This document shows positions 1-11,043 of a DNA stretch of 64,000 nt, piece by piece; the first letter of the stretch is position 1, and each line of letters begins with the position of its first letter. The DNA lies in the NCBI GenBank assembly GCA_002104985.1, contig MCGO01000034.1, forward strand, positions 62,001 through 126,000. Direction: 5' to 3'. The notes below the pieces were generated by a model. It saw only the letters and a program-made list of their open reading frames with translations. It was not told where the DNA came from and did no database searches. A program made the position numbers and the translations under genes. The stretch comes from Rhizoclosmatium globosum (Eukaryota > Chytridiomycota > Chytridiomycetes > Chytridiales > Chytriomycetaceae).

Positions 1-14
1 GCACACCAATCAGG

Positions 15-3000
15 ATGCCCGTGTCGCGTGCTCAGCAGGAAGCCCAACAGGACCTTCAACAAGTTCGGACATCCTCACCAGCACCAACTAAACAACCGCA
101 AAAGAAGAAACCGAAGACTGACCCGCTTCAGCAACTCGTCGTCGTGAATCAGACAGCGGCAAAGAAGAAAGCGGCCGCAAAGAAGGCCGAGGACATGGCT
201 CGCTTGAGGGACTTGGAGCCACCAGTCGCTTTTCCGAATGGACCACCGCCGAAGCCATTAAAGCCATCAAAGCCACCGAAAGTACGCTCGGCTACTCCGA
301 AACCACAGACTGCCCCTCGTCGCCCGAATCCTCCACCGCCGCCGACGCTACCAGACCGGAGCACTTCCCTGACCCCGTGGCAACCAAACCCATCGTCAGG
401 AAACCGTCTTATTATCCTGGAAAATAAGGATGGACTTTATTTTCCCCACCGCAATTCGGCTGTTCCGATAGCGCCATTTCATATCGACCAACTTAGCCTT
501 CATATCGACTTCAACAAGCCGTTCCATCAAAGCTACCTTCTTGCAAATGGCTGGACACACACTGAAGGATTCAAAAAGTGGGGGTGGGTCTTCTTGAATG
601 GAAACTGGCTACAAATGGTGAGAACAATACTTTCTTTAGCTTCCTCAAACTAAATCGTTTCTCTAGTGTGCAGAGTGTAATAAACCCGACTCAGCGAAAA
701 CCCGTGATTTTGTCTACTGCGGCGATGCAAAAGACTCGAACATCCACTTTGTCCACACTGAATGCTCCATCCCAAACGAAAAAGGCCGTGGACTTTGCAG
801 TGCTTGTCTATTGGCGCACGACCCAGGCTCAGACAAAACACCTCTCAACGCACCACCAAGTTCTGCTGAGATTCTACCAGATGCTGTCTCCGTTCTACCA
901 ACCACAGGTTCGACCGTTAGCACAAAACCAGCGTCCGAAGCAACCGGAATTTTGAAGAACAAGTACAACGCGGCTTTGGCTGAGGAACAGGATGGCGATG
1001 ATGTGGATGACAAACCTGGAGAAGCTGACGACGACGATGACGACGACTTGATTCCACTGGAAAGTGAAGAAATGGAGGAAGTCTTTCCTTGCTTTGAATT
1101 GCTGGAACGGGACGAAAAAGAAGCCATTCAGACGTACTATGACTTCCTGGCTCATCTTGGACTTCCCGAGACCTTCATTACGCTGTTGATGTGTTACATT
1201 CATGACTCAATGTTTGATGATACAAAAATGCTGTGGAATGGTGACAACTGGGCGATTATGCATACCAACGTCACAAGCTTTGCGGAGTTGATGAAAAGCC
1301 GTCGAACAAATAATACAATGCGTACGTTCAAGAGCTCATTCAAGCATATTGTGGTAAGAGTTGAATTTGTGTTTGACTGCAACTTACTATCCTCAGACAT
1401 TCATCAATTCTCGACAAAACGAGTTTCCGAACCGCGAAATGTACAAAAACTGGATGAAACCATCCATAGCGCTGTTTGTCGACTTTTTCGCGTTCTTCGA
1501 ACGCGCGCCGAACACAGAGTCGAAAAGAGGTCTGCCACGCTTCTCAAAGGTTTGTAGATACTTGTTTTTCAATATTTCTGATGATTCTTGGCAGTCCATG
1601 ATCCGTAAATGCCGTACTTCACTTGGTCTTCTGTTCGACCTCACCGCAGCTTGCCATCCAGAGGAGAGAAACCCAACCGAAAATGAAAGTATTTCCAAGC
1701 GTATGAAGCAAGCCATTATGGTGGTTGAAGCTGAGAACTCAAAGAACACAAACTTCATGCAAAAAAGTGGACTGGCATTGTTGAATTCAAAAGACTCATA
1801 CACTGATGAACTTAAACGATGGTGGCAAATGAACACCCGCAATAGAAAAGTACAGTTTCGATTGCCACAAACCTTATAATTAACGTCTTGTTAACATTCA
1901 GGGCTTCCAATATTACGCGCAAGATATCCTTATGCTGAATACAAAGCATCGTAGTGACAGTAATCGTGGGTATGAACTGGGTGGAATCGCGACACATGAG
2001 TTCAAAACAAAATGGGGAACTTTCCACGCAGGACTTCAGTTTTTTACTCAAAAAGGTGACAGTAATGGTAGCGGCGTAAGTTGTTTTCATTGCCTCTTTC
2101 TCGCTCATCTGATTACCATAAAATAGGATGTTAAAGTCACAGGTTACCTTCCCAACCCCGAGCCCGAAAAGTGTGCATTCACTGCGATACTTATGAATCT
2201 CACCGATCGTTATCAAGCCATTCCATTATGCGTTCAAATGTTTGGTGGGAAAGACAACGGAGACAGGTTTCCAGATCTCAAGAAAGGCTGGCAGTCTTGG
2301 CACAAACTTCCACTTTTTATTGGAAAGGATCCAACCAAGAAAATGCATGCAACAACTCATTATCGACGCAAGAAAGACAGTCAAGTCGCGTTTGGTATTG
2401 ACGTCCAATCTGTTACCCATGGTCACCGAAAGCTTGGGCCTGATGAAATGAACGCCGCTGGACTTTCCGACACAGACATCAAGAAGTTTGTGGGTTGGGA
2501 GGTTGCAAAAGGGTCGTATGGAGTGTATGTGAACTTGCTACCACAATTGGCGGCAATGCTGGCGGTTTTCAAGTTAACGGAAAACGACCCATATTTTGTC
2601 TTTCGCTTGCAAGTCGAACTCCCAGATATTATTTTCAAGTCATTTATTCCTGAGCTTCATGAGTTTATGGAGTATATCGAAAAATCCGAGGGTGGAAAGT
2701 ATCCTGACGTAAACACTGAAATCTTTTGTAAGAGTCTCTGCCAGATTCTTAAATATGGTATTGCGGTGAGTTCTCAAACTATTCCCTTTGCTGTCTCATT
2801 CTATTTCAGGGATTTGCTGAAGTCTACTGCAATTGGGGCTTCCCGTCTCAGCATCATTATTGGCAGAAGGTATTGCCTATTTTTATTGATCCTGAAGTAA
2901 GCGCAGCGTTTTCGGTCTATGCGTAAGTCTTCTGCCTCGACAAGGAGTTGTGCGTGTCTAACCAGATTCACAGCAAGCAAGTGAAAGAAAGAGTTGCGGA

Positions 3001-4113
3001 AGGAAAGGCGAATAGTTTGAGCTTTATGGTTGAGGCTCATGAAAAGTACGGGGGAAACTTGGTACAAATCTTACTTATCACTTCAATCGTCTGACTAACC
3101 TGGACAAAGGACTTGGAGGCTGTGAAAGGGATGCTAATTCTACTGAACGATAAGGTTGGCAGCGTTAAAGTCATGTCGGAGGAATATCATAAAGCCAAGG
3201 AGGAAGTCGTTAAATTAAAGACCGAAGTTGAGATGGAGAAAGCTGCTCGCGCTGCTGCGGAACAGGCTCGTATTACTGCCGAACAAGACAACGCGAAGCT
3301 TCTTGAGCGCATTCGCTTACTTGAGAAGGGAATATCGTTGGCAACTCCGACCAAGCCTGTCTTCAAACCCATTGTTCCAAAAACGGCTCAACCAGTGCCA
3401 GTACCCCCCACTGTGCCTGCAACCAGCGTACCGATTCCGTCGTTGCCTAACACACCAACTCGCTCTACAACAGATCTCCCGAGTTCTTCATTACAATCGA
3501 CTCCTCAACAAAGTTCTGCCCTTTCTCAACTACCTTCATCAGTTCCAGTATCTACAACGTCGTCCAATAAGTATACTGACTGGAGGCGCTTCAGCTCAAC
3601 TGGTTTGGAGGATTCCTTGGGACTCTTCATTGCATATGATGATGGGCCTTTCGACAAAGTAAACCAGACCCTAGTCGAATCCCTCGAGTCAGTGTCAAAA
3701 CACTTGGTCAATATAAATTCTGCGACGTTGTACCACTTTGGAATGGTGGTCTCTCGTTGCTGGAATCGACGTATGGAGCAAAGTGGGGAAAGAAGCCAAA
3801 CTTTACAACCGACAAGGCTGGTGAAGTCTGGAGATCAAATATCAAAGCGATTGTGGCCTACTTAGAGAAGGAGAAGGCCGCAAATAATCCTGTTGCTCTT
3901 GGTGCTCTGTGTGGACGACTTCAACAGGCAACAACTGTTGCTGGCTTTTCGAATTACAAATCTGCTCAGAAAGTGGCTCATAAAGCTCGTGCTGACGGGA
4001 AGAGCACACCTGCCGTCAAAGAAGCCGTCCACAAGTTGAACAAGGAAGCTGCCAAGTCCTTTAAAGGAACACCACAAATCAGGAAACTTCGAGATGCATC
4101 TCCTGTTTATTGA
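15..4113 (+). CDS. Zinc-finger tyrosine recombinase-like protein (Crypton / GCR1-NDC10 type), ten exons
   Basis: I join ten exons: 15-617, 667-1353, 1397-1549, 1595-1849, 1902-2075, 2127-2765, 2810-2922, 2974-3061, 3110-3602 and 3668-4113. All junctions are GT-AG and keep frame, giving about 1,216 residues. Exon 2 opens with a C4HC3-like zinc finger (CAEC, YC, HTEC, LCSAC), followed by an acidic stretch. Exon 6 carries the recombinase core: a FPDLKKGWQSWHKL block, then THGHR (H-x-x-R), FVGWEV (the His/Trp position) and SYGVYVNLLP (candidate Tyr nucleophile). This order is typical of Crypton/GCR1/NDC10_II tyrosine recombinase-fold proteins. A coiled coil and a Pro/Ser/Thr linker follow. The C-terminus (GGLSLLESTYGAKW) resembles the GCR1_C DNA-binding domain. 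The intron at 3603-3667 was chosen because it alone links the two reading frames well. The frame is open upstream of the ATG, so the true start may lie outside the window. It may be an active transposase or a domesticated DNA-binding protein. Confidence 0.72.
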
Positions 4114-4148
4114 ACGTCGACAGTTTAATAAAAGATTTACACTTTTGA

Positions 4149-5451
4149 ATGAGTTTCAACCCGCAACAACACTCACGACAAGTCATCATTGACCTTATCG
4201 AAGATGAAGACAATCCTTCTATTACTGTTGTTGAAAACATAGTGGTGGAGGATCGCCGTGAACTGTTTCGGAAAGCACGTCAGCTTCGAAAGGCAAAAGG
4301 TGCGACGCGACACTCTCACGTCTTACTCAACTTAAATACCAGCGTCACAGCCTCAAGATGTATCCGCCAATATAATTGACGTCGATATTCCGAGTGGAAC
4401 TAGTACTGATACGGATAAGAAACGAAAAGCAAGCTTGATCGGATCTACAATAAGATTGCCATCCAACGAGCCACATCCAACGGGCGATATCGAGACTTCT
4501 TCAACTAATAATACTGTTACAGCTCGAAAAAAGAGGTCATCAAAAACTCCAACACCAAGACCTACTAACTTGAATCCAAATCAACAAACCTTTGTAGTTA
4601 AGCTCGTCGACAACGAATTCATGAAAACAAAAGCGTATTCAGAATTTCAACTAGTCTTGAAGTCTGTTGGAGTTAATCTAGAACCGTCTGAACATGAAAA
4701 GAAGGATATCGCGATTGTTGCTGTGAAAGGGGAATCAATGTTTATGCCGTTTATGGTAGACAAGCTCCTCAAATCGCTGGAAGAATACAAGAATACTCTT
4801 GCCGTTTTTCGTAAGACTGGATGTTTGGGAATAGGCCTGGACCCAGGACTCACGAAATATGGATGGGTTGTTGTGTACGTTCCTCCATTCAACGATGGTA
4901 GCATAGTTGTACCGACTCTGATTGCGAAAGGAATCTTGTCCTTATTCCCGAAAGGATCTCCTCGACTTTCTGTTACTGAGCAAGAAGACAAAATACGTTC
5001 GAGTATTGAAACTGTTATCAATACACACATTCCACAACATCAAGTTACACTGCCTCGCTACTACATCCTCGAAGAGCAAGTATATGTTTCGGATCGTAAA
5101 GCACGAGATTACGAAGATTGCCGTCATGTTTTTCGAATGTGTGCATCTATTTGTCGAGCTTATGGAACTGTCTCCATTCTCAAATCAAACAAAGTTGGGG
5201 CCTTTTGGGGACATAAACCAGCGGTAAAAGCGTCTAAAGATGACCACACGGCGCAAGATAGGCGGCGCAACTCCAAGAAAAGCTGGGTTGTAGGGAAAAC
5301 TACAGAGTGGTTCACCAATAGCTTAGTCCACAATCCAACAAATGCAACACCGAAACTTGCTGAACATGATTGGAGTGACGCGCTTATGTTAGTGTACACG
5401 TGGCTCGTTATGCAATGGAATGCTGACAAGATTATTCGAGCAACAAGCTAA
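4149..5451 (+). CDS. RuvC-fold Holliday junction resolvase-like nuclease
   Basis: Two exons, 4149-4299 and 4343-5451, are joined by a 43-bp GT-AG intron, giving about 419 residues. The N-terminal half is polar and basic and unrecognised. The C-terminal half has the RuvC metal-binding acidic set: GIGLDPGLTKYGW (first Asp, about residue 217), YILEEQVYV (Glu, about 294) and AEHDWSDALML (two Asp, about 393 and 396). These match the D...E...D-x-x-D arrangement of RuvC, Cce1 and poxvirus-type resolvases, which cut branched DNA in a Mg-dependent way. All four acids are present, so the nuclease could be active. The start lies 35 bp after the stop of the recombinase-like gene, on the same strand, closer than other gene pairs here. 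That suggests the two genes travel or work together. The fold is well supported; the role and exact family are inferred. A mitochondrial resolvase is an alternative, but I see no clear targeting peptide. Confidence 0.75.
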
Positions 5452-6374
5452 CTTTATTTCGATGTTGTGTTGTTCACGTAATATGCAATAAACGTCGGAT
5501 ATTAACAGGCTTCATGGCTGTCGTGTATTTGGGGAGATGTTTGATGGAGGCAGGGGACAATTGTGAAGACGATGCATCTGTACGTATTGTAACTTTAACA
5601 ACGATATCGTCGCAGACGGCAATGAGGACGGAAGGTTGTAGCTCGATTCCCAGTACTTCCGGTTGCCACCTCAAACCATACGCCCGTCAAACCCGAGGAC
5701 GAATGTAAGCATTCGTCGCTGCGAGCTGACTGGAATAAGATTGAAATGGCTCGCATTCGGTATTGGTGGCGAGCGTGGAAGGGAGGAGGCACATTGGACG
5801 ATAACCAACTGAACTCGTCTTCGTTTTCTTCCGTGTCTGCGTCTGGCCCCACGTCTGTGTCTTGCTGTGTTCGTCGTTGATTTTGACAGCTTTCTATTGA
5901 AGGCCCCCAGCTGTCCAGGCTACCCGTATCCAGACATCGTCGAAGTGGCAACGCTTGATCCAGATATGACCGACGGTGCTGTGAGGAGGACTACGAGAGC
6001 AGCGGTACATGGTAGAGAGGTTGTGAGGAGTGTGAGGTTTTTGAACGATCATTTTCGTCGTGCCCATCCTTTGTCTTCATCCGTCCACCGTCCCGTCATT
6101 ACGTCGTATCGCTGTTTTTGTTTGTTAGATTGTTCGTAGAGTTACGTGAGATTAGGGGAGAGAGGTCGTTTACCGAGAGAGGCTGCTGTGGTTGGTGGTG
6201 GTGGTCTCTCTATGTGGTGGTGTGTGGTTTGCAACGCATTCTCTCTGTGCGCGTTTTCTGGCCTTGCTGCGAGTTGGGTGCGGGTTGCTCGTCCAATCAG
6301 ATTGCTCCATTTTTCTGAGAGAGGGGGAGTGTCGGGGGGACAAAAATTTTTCAGAGAGGAAAGGACGCAGTAGA
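5452..6374. other. Noncoding stretch between the RuvC-like gene and the broken tRNA-Pro
   Basis: Reading frames here are short, overlapping and of odd composition, and I recognise no protein. The segment is locally G/T-rich (about 6180-6350). If the two genes to the left form a mobile element, this could be its right-hand noncoding arm. I found no terminal inverted repeats by eye. Confidence 0.4.
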
Positions 6375-6427
6375 CCCCCGGACCTCTCGCACCCAAAGCG
6401 AGAATCATACTACTAGACCATAAGGCC
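6375..6427 (-). pseudogene. 3'-truncated tRNA-Pro (anticodon TGG)
   Basis: Read on the minus strand from 6427, the sequence gives an acceptor 5' half, the D-arm GGTCTAGTAGTATGATT, and a perfect anticodon stem-loop (CTCGC-TTTGGGT-GCGAG, anticodon TGG). It closely follows eukaryotic tRNA-Pro as far as the first strand of the T-stem. After about 6375 the TTCGAAT-type loop, the second T-stem strand and the 3' acceptor strand (expected to pair with GGCCTTA) are missing. The B-box is therefore absent, and the gene should not be transcribed or folded normally. The abrupt break could be an insertion or deletion junction. Confidence 0.7.
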
Positions 6428-6741
6428 ACCACACTTTTGGTATCTTATTATTAGCCACAAAGAATGTAATGTAGATAAGTTATAAGCAAGCCATATAATT
6501 CTTCACGGTTTTCATGATAAATTGATGAGTTTCACGAGGGCTTTCAGTCTGGGTGTGCTTTTTATTTTAAAGAGGGATTGATTTGTTTATTCAAATTTCA
6601 ACCTATCAATCCATCCCTGCACTAGTAGCACTCAATATGAAACCAGCGGTTCCAAAAAGAGCGCACACAGTCCTATTATTCTAGTTTCCGCCGAGAAAGA
6701 AGTATTTTATTTAACTTGTTTTTTGTCCAAACCAAGAAAGA
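6428..6741. other. Upstream region of the TACC-domain gene
   Basis: About 310 bp of AT-rich sequence without a convincing frame. It ends just before the ATG of the TACC-domain gene and presumably contains its promoter. I see no clear TATA box or other site. Confidence 0.3.
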
Positions 6742-9700
6742 ATGGACCAAGCAGCACCACCACCTTCTTCACCTTCACGCTTCCCACTTTCTTCACGGTC
6801 CAAGACGCCATTGATATTTGAAACGCCCAAAAAGCATCGAATTGTCGAGTCGATTGTTTCGATTGGCCCTGGTTCTGGTTCTGGTTCTGGTTCAGGACTG
6901 AGTGAAGCATCAACAACGAGTACGAGTACGAGTAGTAGTAGTACAACATCAACAGGCAGTGCTTCATCTAGTTCGCCGTTCTGGAATCGAGTGTTTCCAT
7001 GGACAACGAGTCTCGCCCCTTCGCTGAATCCAATGAATCCAATGAATCCAATCCAACAAAGTCAACAAAGTCCTGTCAAAGCCGCGTTTCTCAAAGCCGA
7101 ATCCGAGGTTTCTTTCTTGCTTCACCTTACTTCTTCTTACTTCTCCTTACTTCAAACTAACTTAAACCATCTAAATCAAAGGCACGCGTCGTTGGAGTTC
7201 AATCAAAGAACCTTCGCCGCGCACAATCCGCTCTTTTGTTTTCACCGGCGAGAAGCTCCGCGCTTTCTCTGTCCTCGTACTCAAATTCAAAAGACGAAGA
7301 GGACGACAAAGAATCGGTGGAAAAGGTGCCACGCCCACACTCGGTTTTAAGTGCAAAACCACCACCTGGATTCTTGGATTTTTGGGGCTTGCCTTCTGCT
7401 ACTGCTTCTGCTGCTTCTTCTACTACTAGTACTACTGCTATTTCACATATTCCTGTTGCCGCAGAACCTCCTTCCACTCCTCCCCCACCTTCTTCTTCTT
7501 CTTCTGTCACTCAACAACACAACGACCGATCACCCTCAATCGCAACTACAGCTGCTCAAGACCCCGATGAATTCTTTTCTCCCAGGAATTCTCCTACCGG
7601 ATCTTTTACTACGGATTTTTTGAATGTGAGTAGTGTGTGTTAGAGAGCATAGCGAACGAAATGGAAAAAAGGAGACTCGCGCGAGTCTACATTCATTGTT
7701 TGGTTATAAAGTATTCTAACATCTTGTCACAGATCCATGACACCTGCCATGACACTAACAAACCCAACCCTCTCTTCACAACAACTGAAACTCCCTCCCG
7801 TTCTTCCATCGACACTTCCTCTCTCACTCAATCCATTCTCTCCTCCGACTCTGAATCCAACTACAACAACAACAATACCAACACTTTGGATTCCCCATTC
7901 CTCGTATCCGCTTCTCCCTTCTCATCCTCCACTTCTTCTTCTTCCTTCTCTCCTCACCCATCCATCCACCACCATCCTCCCTCTGATTCCCTCTTTTCTC
8001 CTTCCCCTTCTTCTTCTTCTCTACACTCACTGCCGCACCCACTGCCTCAGAATCCTTCGTTTTCTTCTACTGCTACTACTCCGCGTGTGAAACATGCTTC
8101 TACTGTGTATCCTCCGCCTGTTTCTTCGAGGACAGGAACGCCGGCTGCAGGGGCAAAATATCCTCCCATTCTTAGGGTACGTTGTTTTGGAGTATGAGTG
8201 TGAGGGTGTGTAGGAGTGAAGCGAAAAAAAAGTGTGAAGAGTTCAGTAATCAAAGGTGGAGCGCGAGCAGAGCGAGTGGAAGGAATTTATTGAGTTTTGA
8301 TTGATGGGAGATGGGAATATGTGAAGAACACTTCGACTTCTGGAGTGTACCCGACATTAGTTTCTTCATGGACGGGGACTCCGGCTGCAGGGGCAAAGAA
8401 TCCTCCCATACTTGGGGTACGTTGCGTTGAGTGCGAGCGGAGCGAGCAGTTAGAGAGTGAAAGAGTGGGTGGAGTGAGTTGAGTACGAGCGAAACGAGTA
8501 GGGTTAACGAATTGAAATGCATGACTGAGTGAGCGAGTGATTGGAGCGCGAGTGGAAAAAGTTTACTGAGTTTAGAGGGGAGTGTGAGCGGTGTGTGTGT
8601 AGTGAGCGAAAGGATGTAGGTTTCTGATCGACGGAACTGTGAATAGGATGCATCAAATGAAAACTCACCAAACTAATTTTTTGCGCCTTATTAGGGACCA
8701 GCACCTGCAAGAGAGGAACCACTTCTGAAACTTGACTCACCGATGCCGCAAAGTGATCGTGTACCAGGCGCGACACCCACTTCCAAGGCTAGATATTCTC
8801 ACGGACACGAACATGGGCACGTGTCGATGCGGCGATTGAGCGCCTCTGATTTGAATGGGAATGTGGGTGGATCGAAACAGGCTCCAACGTCAACAATGTT
8901 GGACCTGCATTCCATCTTTAGCACACCCAATTCAGCGCCAAAGTATTCGGAACGGGATGTTGCACTGATTCGGAATGAATTGACCATCAAGGTATTCTCA
9001 TTCTTTTGTGTATCGGTTTAAACTTATTTGGTTTGTAGTTTGAGAAGGACTTTGAACTCGCACAACTGGAGCTTCAAGAACTGGATACGAAACGAAGGGA
9101 GGCGGTAAAAGCGCGCGAAGAGATGGAAGGGACGTTGAAAGAGTGGGAAGAATTCATGAAAACATTAATTGGTACGTGATCCGTCATGCCCATCATCACC
9201 TTTTAATCCACCCAAACAGCCAAAAAAGAACAAGACGAAGCGATCGCCGCACATGCAACATCCACCCTCCGTGCAACCCTCACAACCCTCGAAAAGCAAC
9301 ACGCCGACCTCCAGAAAGAACACGCAGACTTACAATCCCGACACAGACAACTCCGCCTCGACATCCAAGACGAACAAGACCGCGTCGCTCAAGCCCAAAA
9401 AAGCAAGCAAGACGCTGAAGCCGAAATCAAATCATGGCAAGACAAATACGAGGCGTTGAAACAACATGCTGAAGAGAAATTAGAGTCGTACGTCACCCCC
9501 CATTCCTCTCTCTTTTTTCGAGCTAAAATTTATATATTTTGTTTTTCAGCGCGAATGTTGAAATCGCCAAAGTCCGAACACATCATTCCGCCGAACTCGC
9601 AGCCCTAAAAGTCAAACTTACACGCGTCGAGTTACACGCACAGGCTTTGGAACGCAGTGTTGAGAGTAAAGAACGGGAGAATGCTGAGCTCACGAGGATT

Positions 9701-9805
9701 TGTGATGATTTGTTGGTTCAGGTTTGTTGTTTCGATTTTTCGAAAGCCGGGTGTTATGGTGCTAATATTTCACTTGTTTTGGTGTAGATCGAAGGGAGAG
9801 GGTAG
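6742..9805 (+). CDS. TACC-domain coiled-coil protein (spindle/microtubule factor)
   Basis: The gene is multi-exonic. Recognisable exons start at 6742, about 7183, 7733, 8696, 9040, 9221, 9550 and 9788, separated by short GT-AG introns. The N-terminal half is Ser/Thr/Pro-rich and low in complexity. The C-terminal 200 residues or so are a continuous heptad coiled coil ending in LERSVESKERENAELTRICD and DLLVQ. This closely follows the end of the TACC domain (SLE..LE.K..EN.ELT.ICDELI). TACC proteins bind XMAP215-type microtubule polymerases and act at spindle poles; the fission-yeast relative is Alp7. The last exon adds only IEGRG before the stop. Two similar segments (8093-8175 and 8322-8420) look like a duplicated exon, and I cannot tell whether both are used. 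Microtubule function is inferred from the family. Confidence 0.78.
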
Positions 9806-10139
9806 ATGACATGGTCGGAGTCAGGACTGTTAATTTGTAGAATATGTCGTTTCATTGTAGGATGGGTTTGATTTGGGGACGTTTTGTTGTTTGTATGGAC
9901 GCTTTTTTTTATGATTACTTTAGTGGTGTCTGTTATAAGTTATACCCAGAAATGGGAAATGAATGTTTTGCTTTAGGGTTGATGCACGTGTGTTAACTGT
10001 TGAAACCATCTACGATTGATTCCATTTATATATTCGATCTGCAGTTAAAAGTGGCCGAAGGCATCCCTTAAAACTCCAAGGCGATACAAACGTTTCCCCT
10101 TTTGGTATTGAAATATTCAAAGCAATCAGGATTTATTGC
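9806..10139. other. Convergent intergenic region
   Basis: About 330 bp between two convergent genes, AT-rich. No frame, repeat or RNA gene recognised. It presumably holds the two 3' UTRs. Confidence 0.4.
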
Positions 10140-10813
10140 TCATTTCATCTTCCTCAAACCAAATCCCCCTTCATTGGATTTTGGAGTAGACTGTGAAGAT
10201 TCCAATTCCAAGAAGGGTGCAAAGTGCGCAAACTCCTCCAGGATGTTTTCTTGCAAAGTTGAAGAGAAAGAAGAAGTTGTTATAGGCTGAGGCAAAAAAG
10301 TTGTTGAAATTCCTTGCCAATCGTTGATTATACCGTTGGAATGGTCCTCCAAAGCCGCTTCTAATGGCGATCCATCGACAGCCGGAATTACCTCCGTCGC
10401 AATTGTTGATTCCGATCCAAGACTGGGAAATACTGACAATAAGGCCAAGAGCCAACCAGGCAACACCTCTTTAATAATAGTCTTGATTAGTTGGTATGTG
10501 TGAGCGAGTGGGTTTTATGGGGCTCACTTGTTTCATTGGTTTCAATAAGATTCATCCAGAACAACATTTCGTTTTCCCTTGCTGATAAAGATAAGCTGTT
10601 TGCACCGTAACTTTCTATCTCAAAAGTAATGGCTTCGGTTCGTTCGCTTTTGGGTACATTTAATAGCTGCATGTGCCTTTCGCTCGCGCTTCTCATCTGC
10701 ACAGAAATGGCTCGTATCTCTTCAGGTATCTTTTTAAGTCTCTTCTCTGCCTCGGTAGTTGAAAAAGAACTTGACGAAGGTGGAAGCAAGGGGGCGGAAT
10801 TTTGGGAGGTCAT
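10140..10813 (-). CDS. Small unknown protein, two possible C-termini
   Basis: I do not recognise this protein. The first ATG (10813) starts a Ser/Pro-rich leader and a helical segment that includes EIRAISVQMRSASERHMQLL. After about 100 residues a donor (AACAA/GTGAGC) is followed by two adjacent acceptors, TTAAAG and TTAAAGAG. They lead to different frames. One gives an acidic tail ending at 10140. The other gives a tail ending at 10171 with two hydrophobic stretches (WLALGLIVSISQSWIG and VCALCTLLGIGIFTVY), which would be a small membrane protein. I cannot decide between them from sequence alone. The gene faces the TACC-domain gene and lies 230 bp beyond the 3' end of the next gene, on the same strand. 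Confidence 0.45.
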
Positions 10814-11043
10814 TTTTCTTGAAACTGAATCCAAGTTCGGAATTTCCTGAAAAGCGATGCCTGCTTTTCATGGAATATGGAATATGGGAAATGAAAAAAA
10901 AAGAAAATGGAAAATTATTTATCATGGATTTTTGTGTTTTTTGTTTGGTCTTCGAGGACAGGATTTACATCAGTTTGAAGTGTCGAACTAAAATAATTAC
11001 CTCACAACCAGAAACTTTATGTAATACTAACAAACGGGATTTC

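Noticed and set aside
3603..3667. Coding sequence continuing through FGLEDSLG-like codons in the recombinase gene
   Set aside because: Keeping it forces a frame that never reaches the GCR1_C domain. Splicing it out gives a continuous, family-like C-terminus.
9143..9459. Two overlapping Arg/Thr-rich frames
   Set aside because: They are off-frame readings of the TACC coiled-coil exon, whose correct frame continues the heptad pattern from the previous exon.
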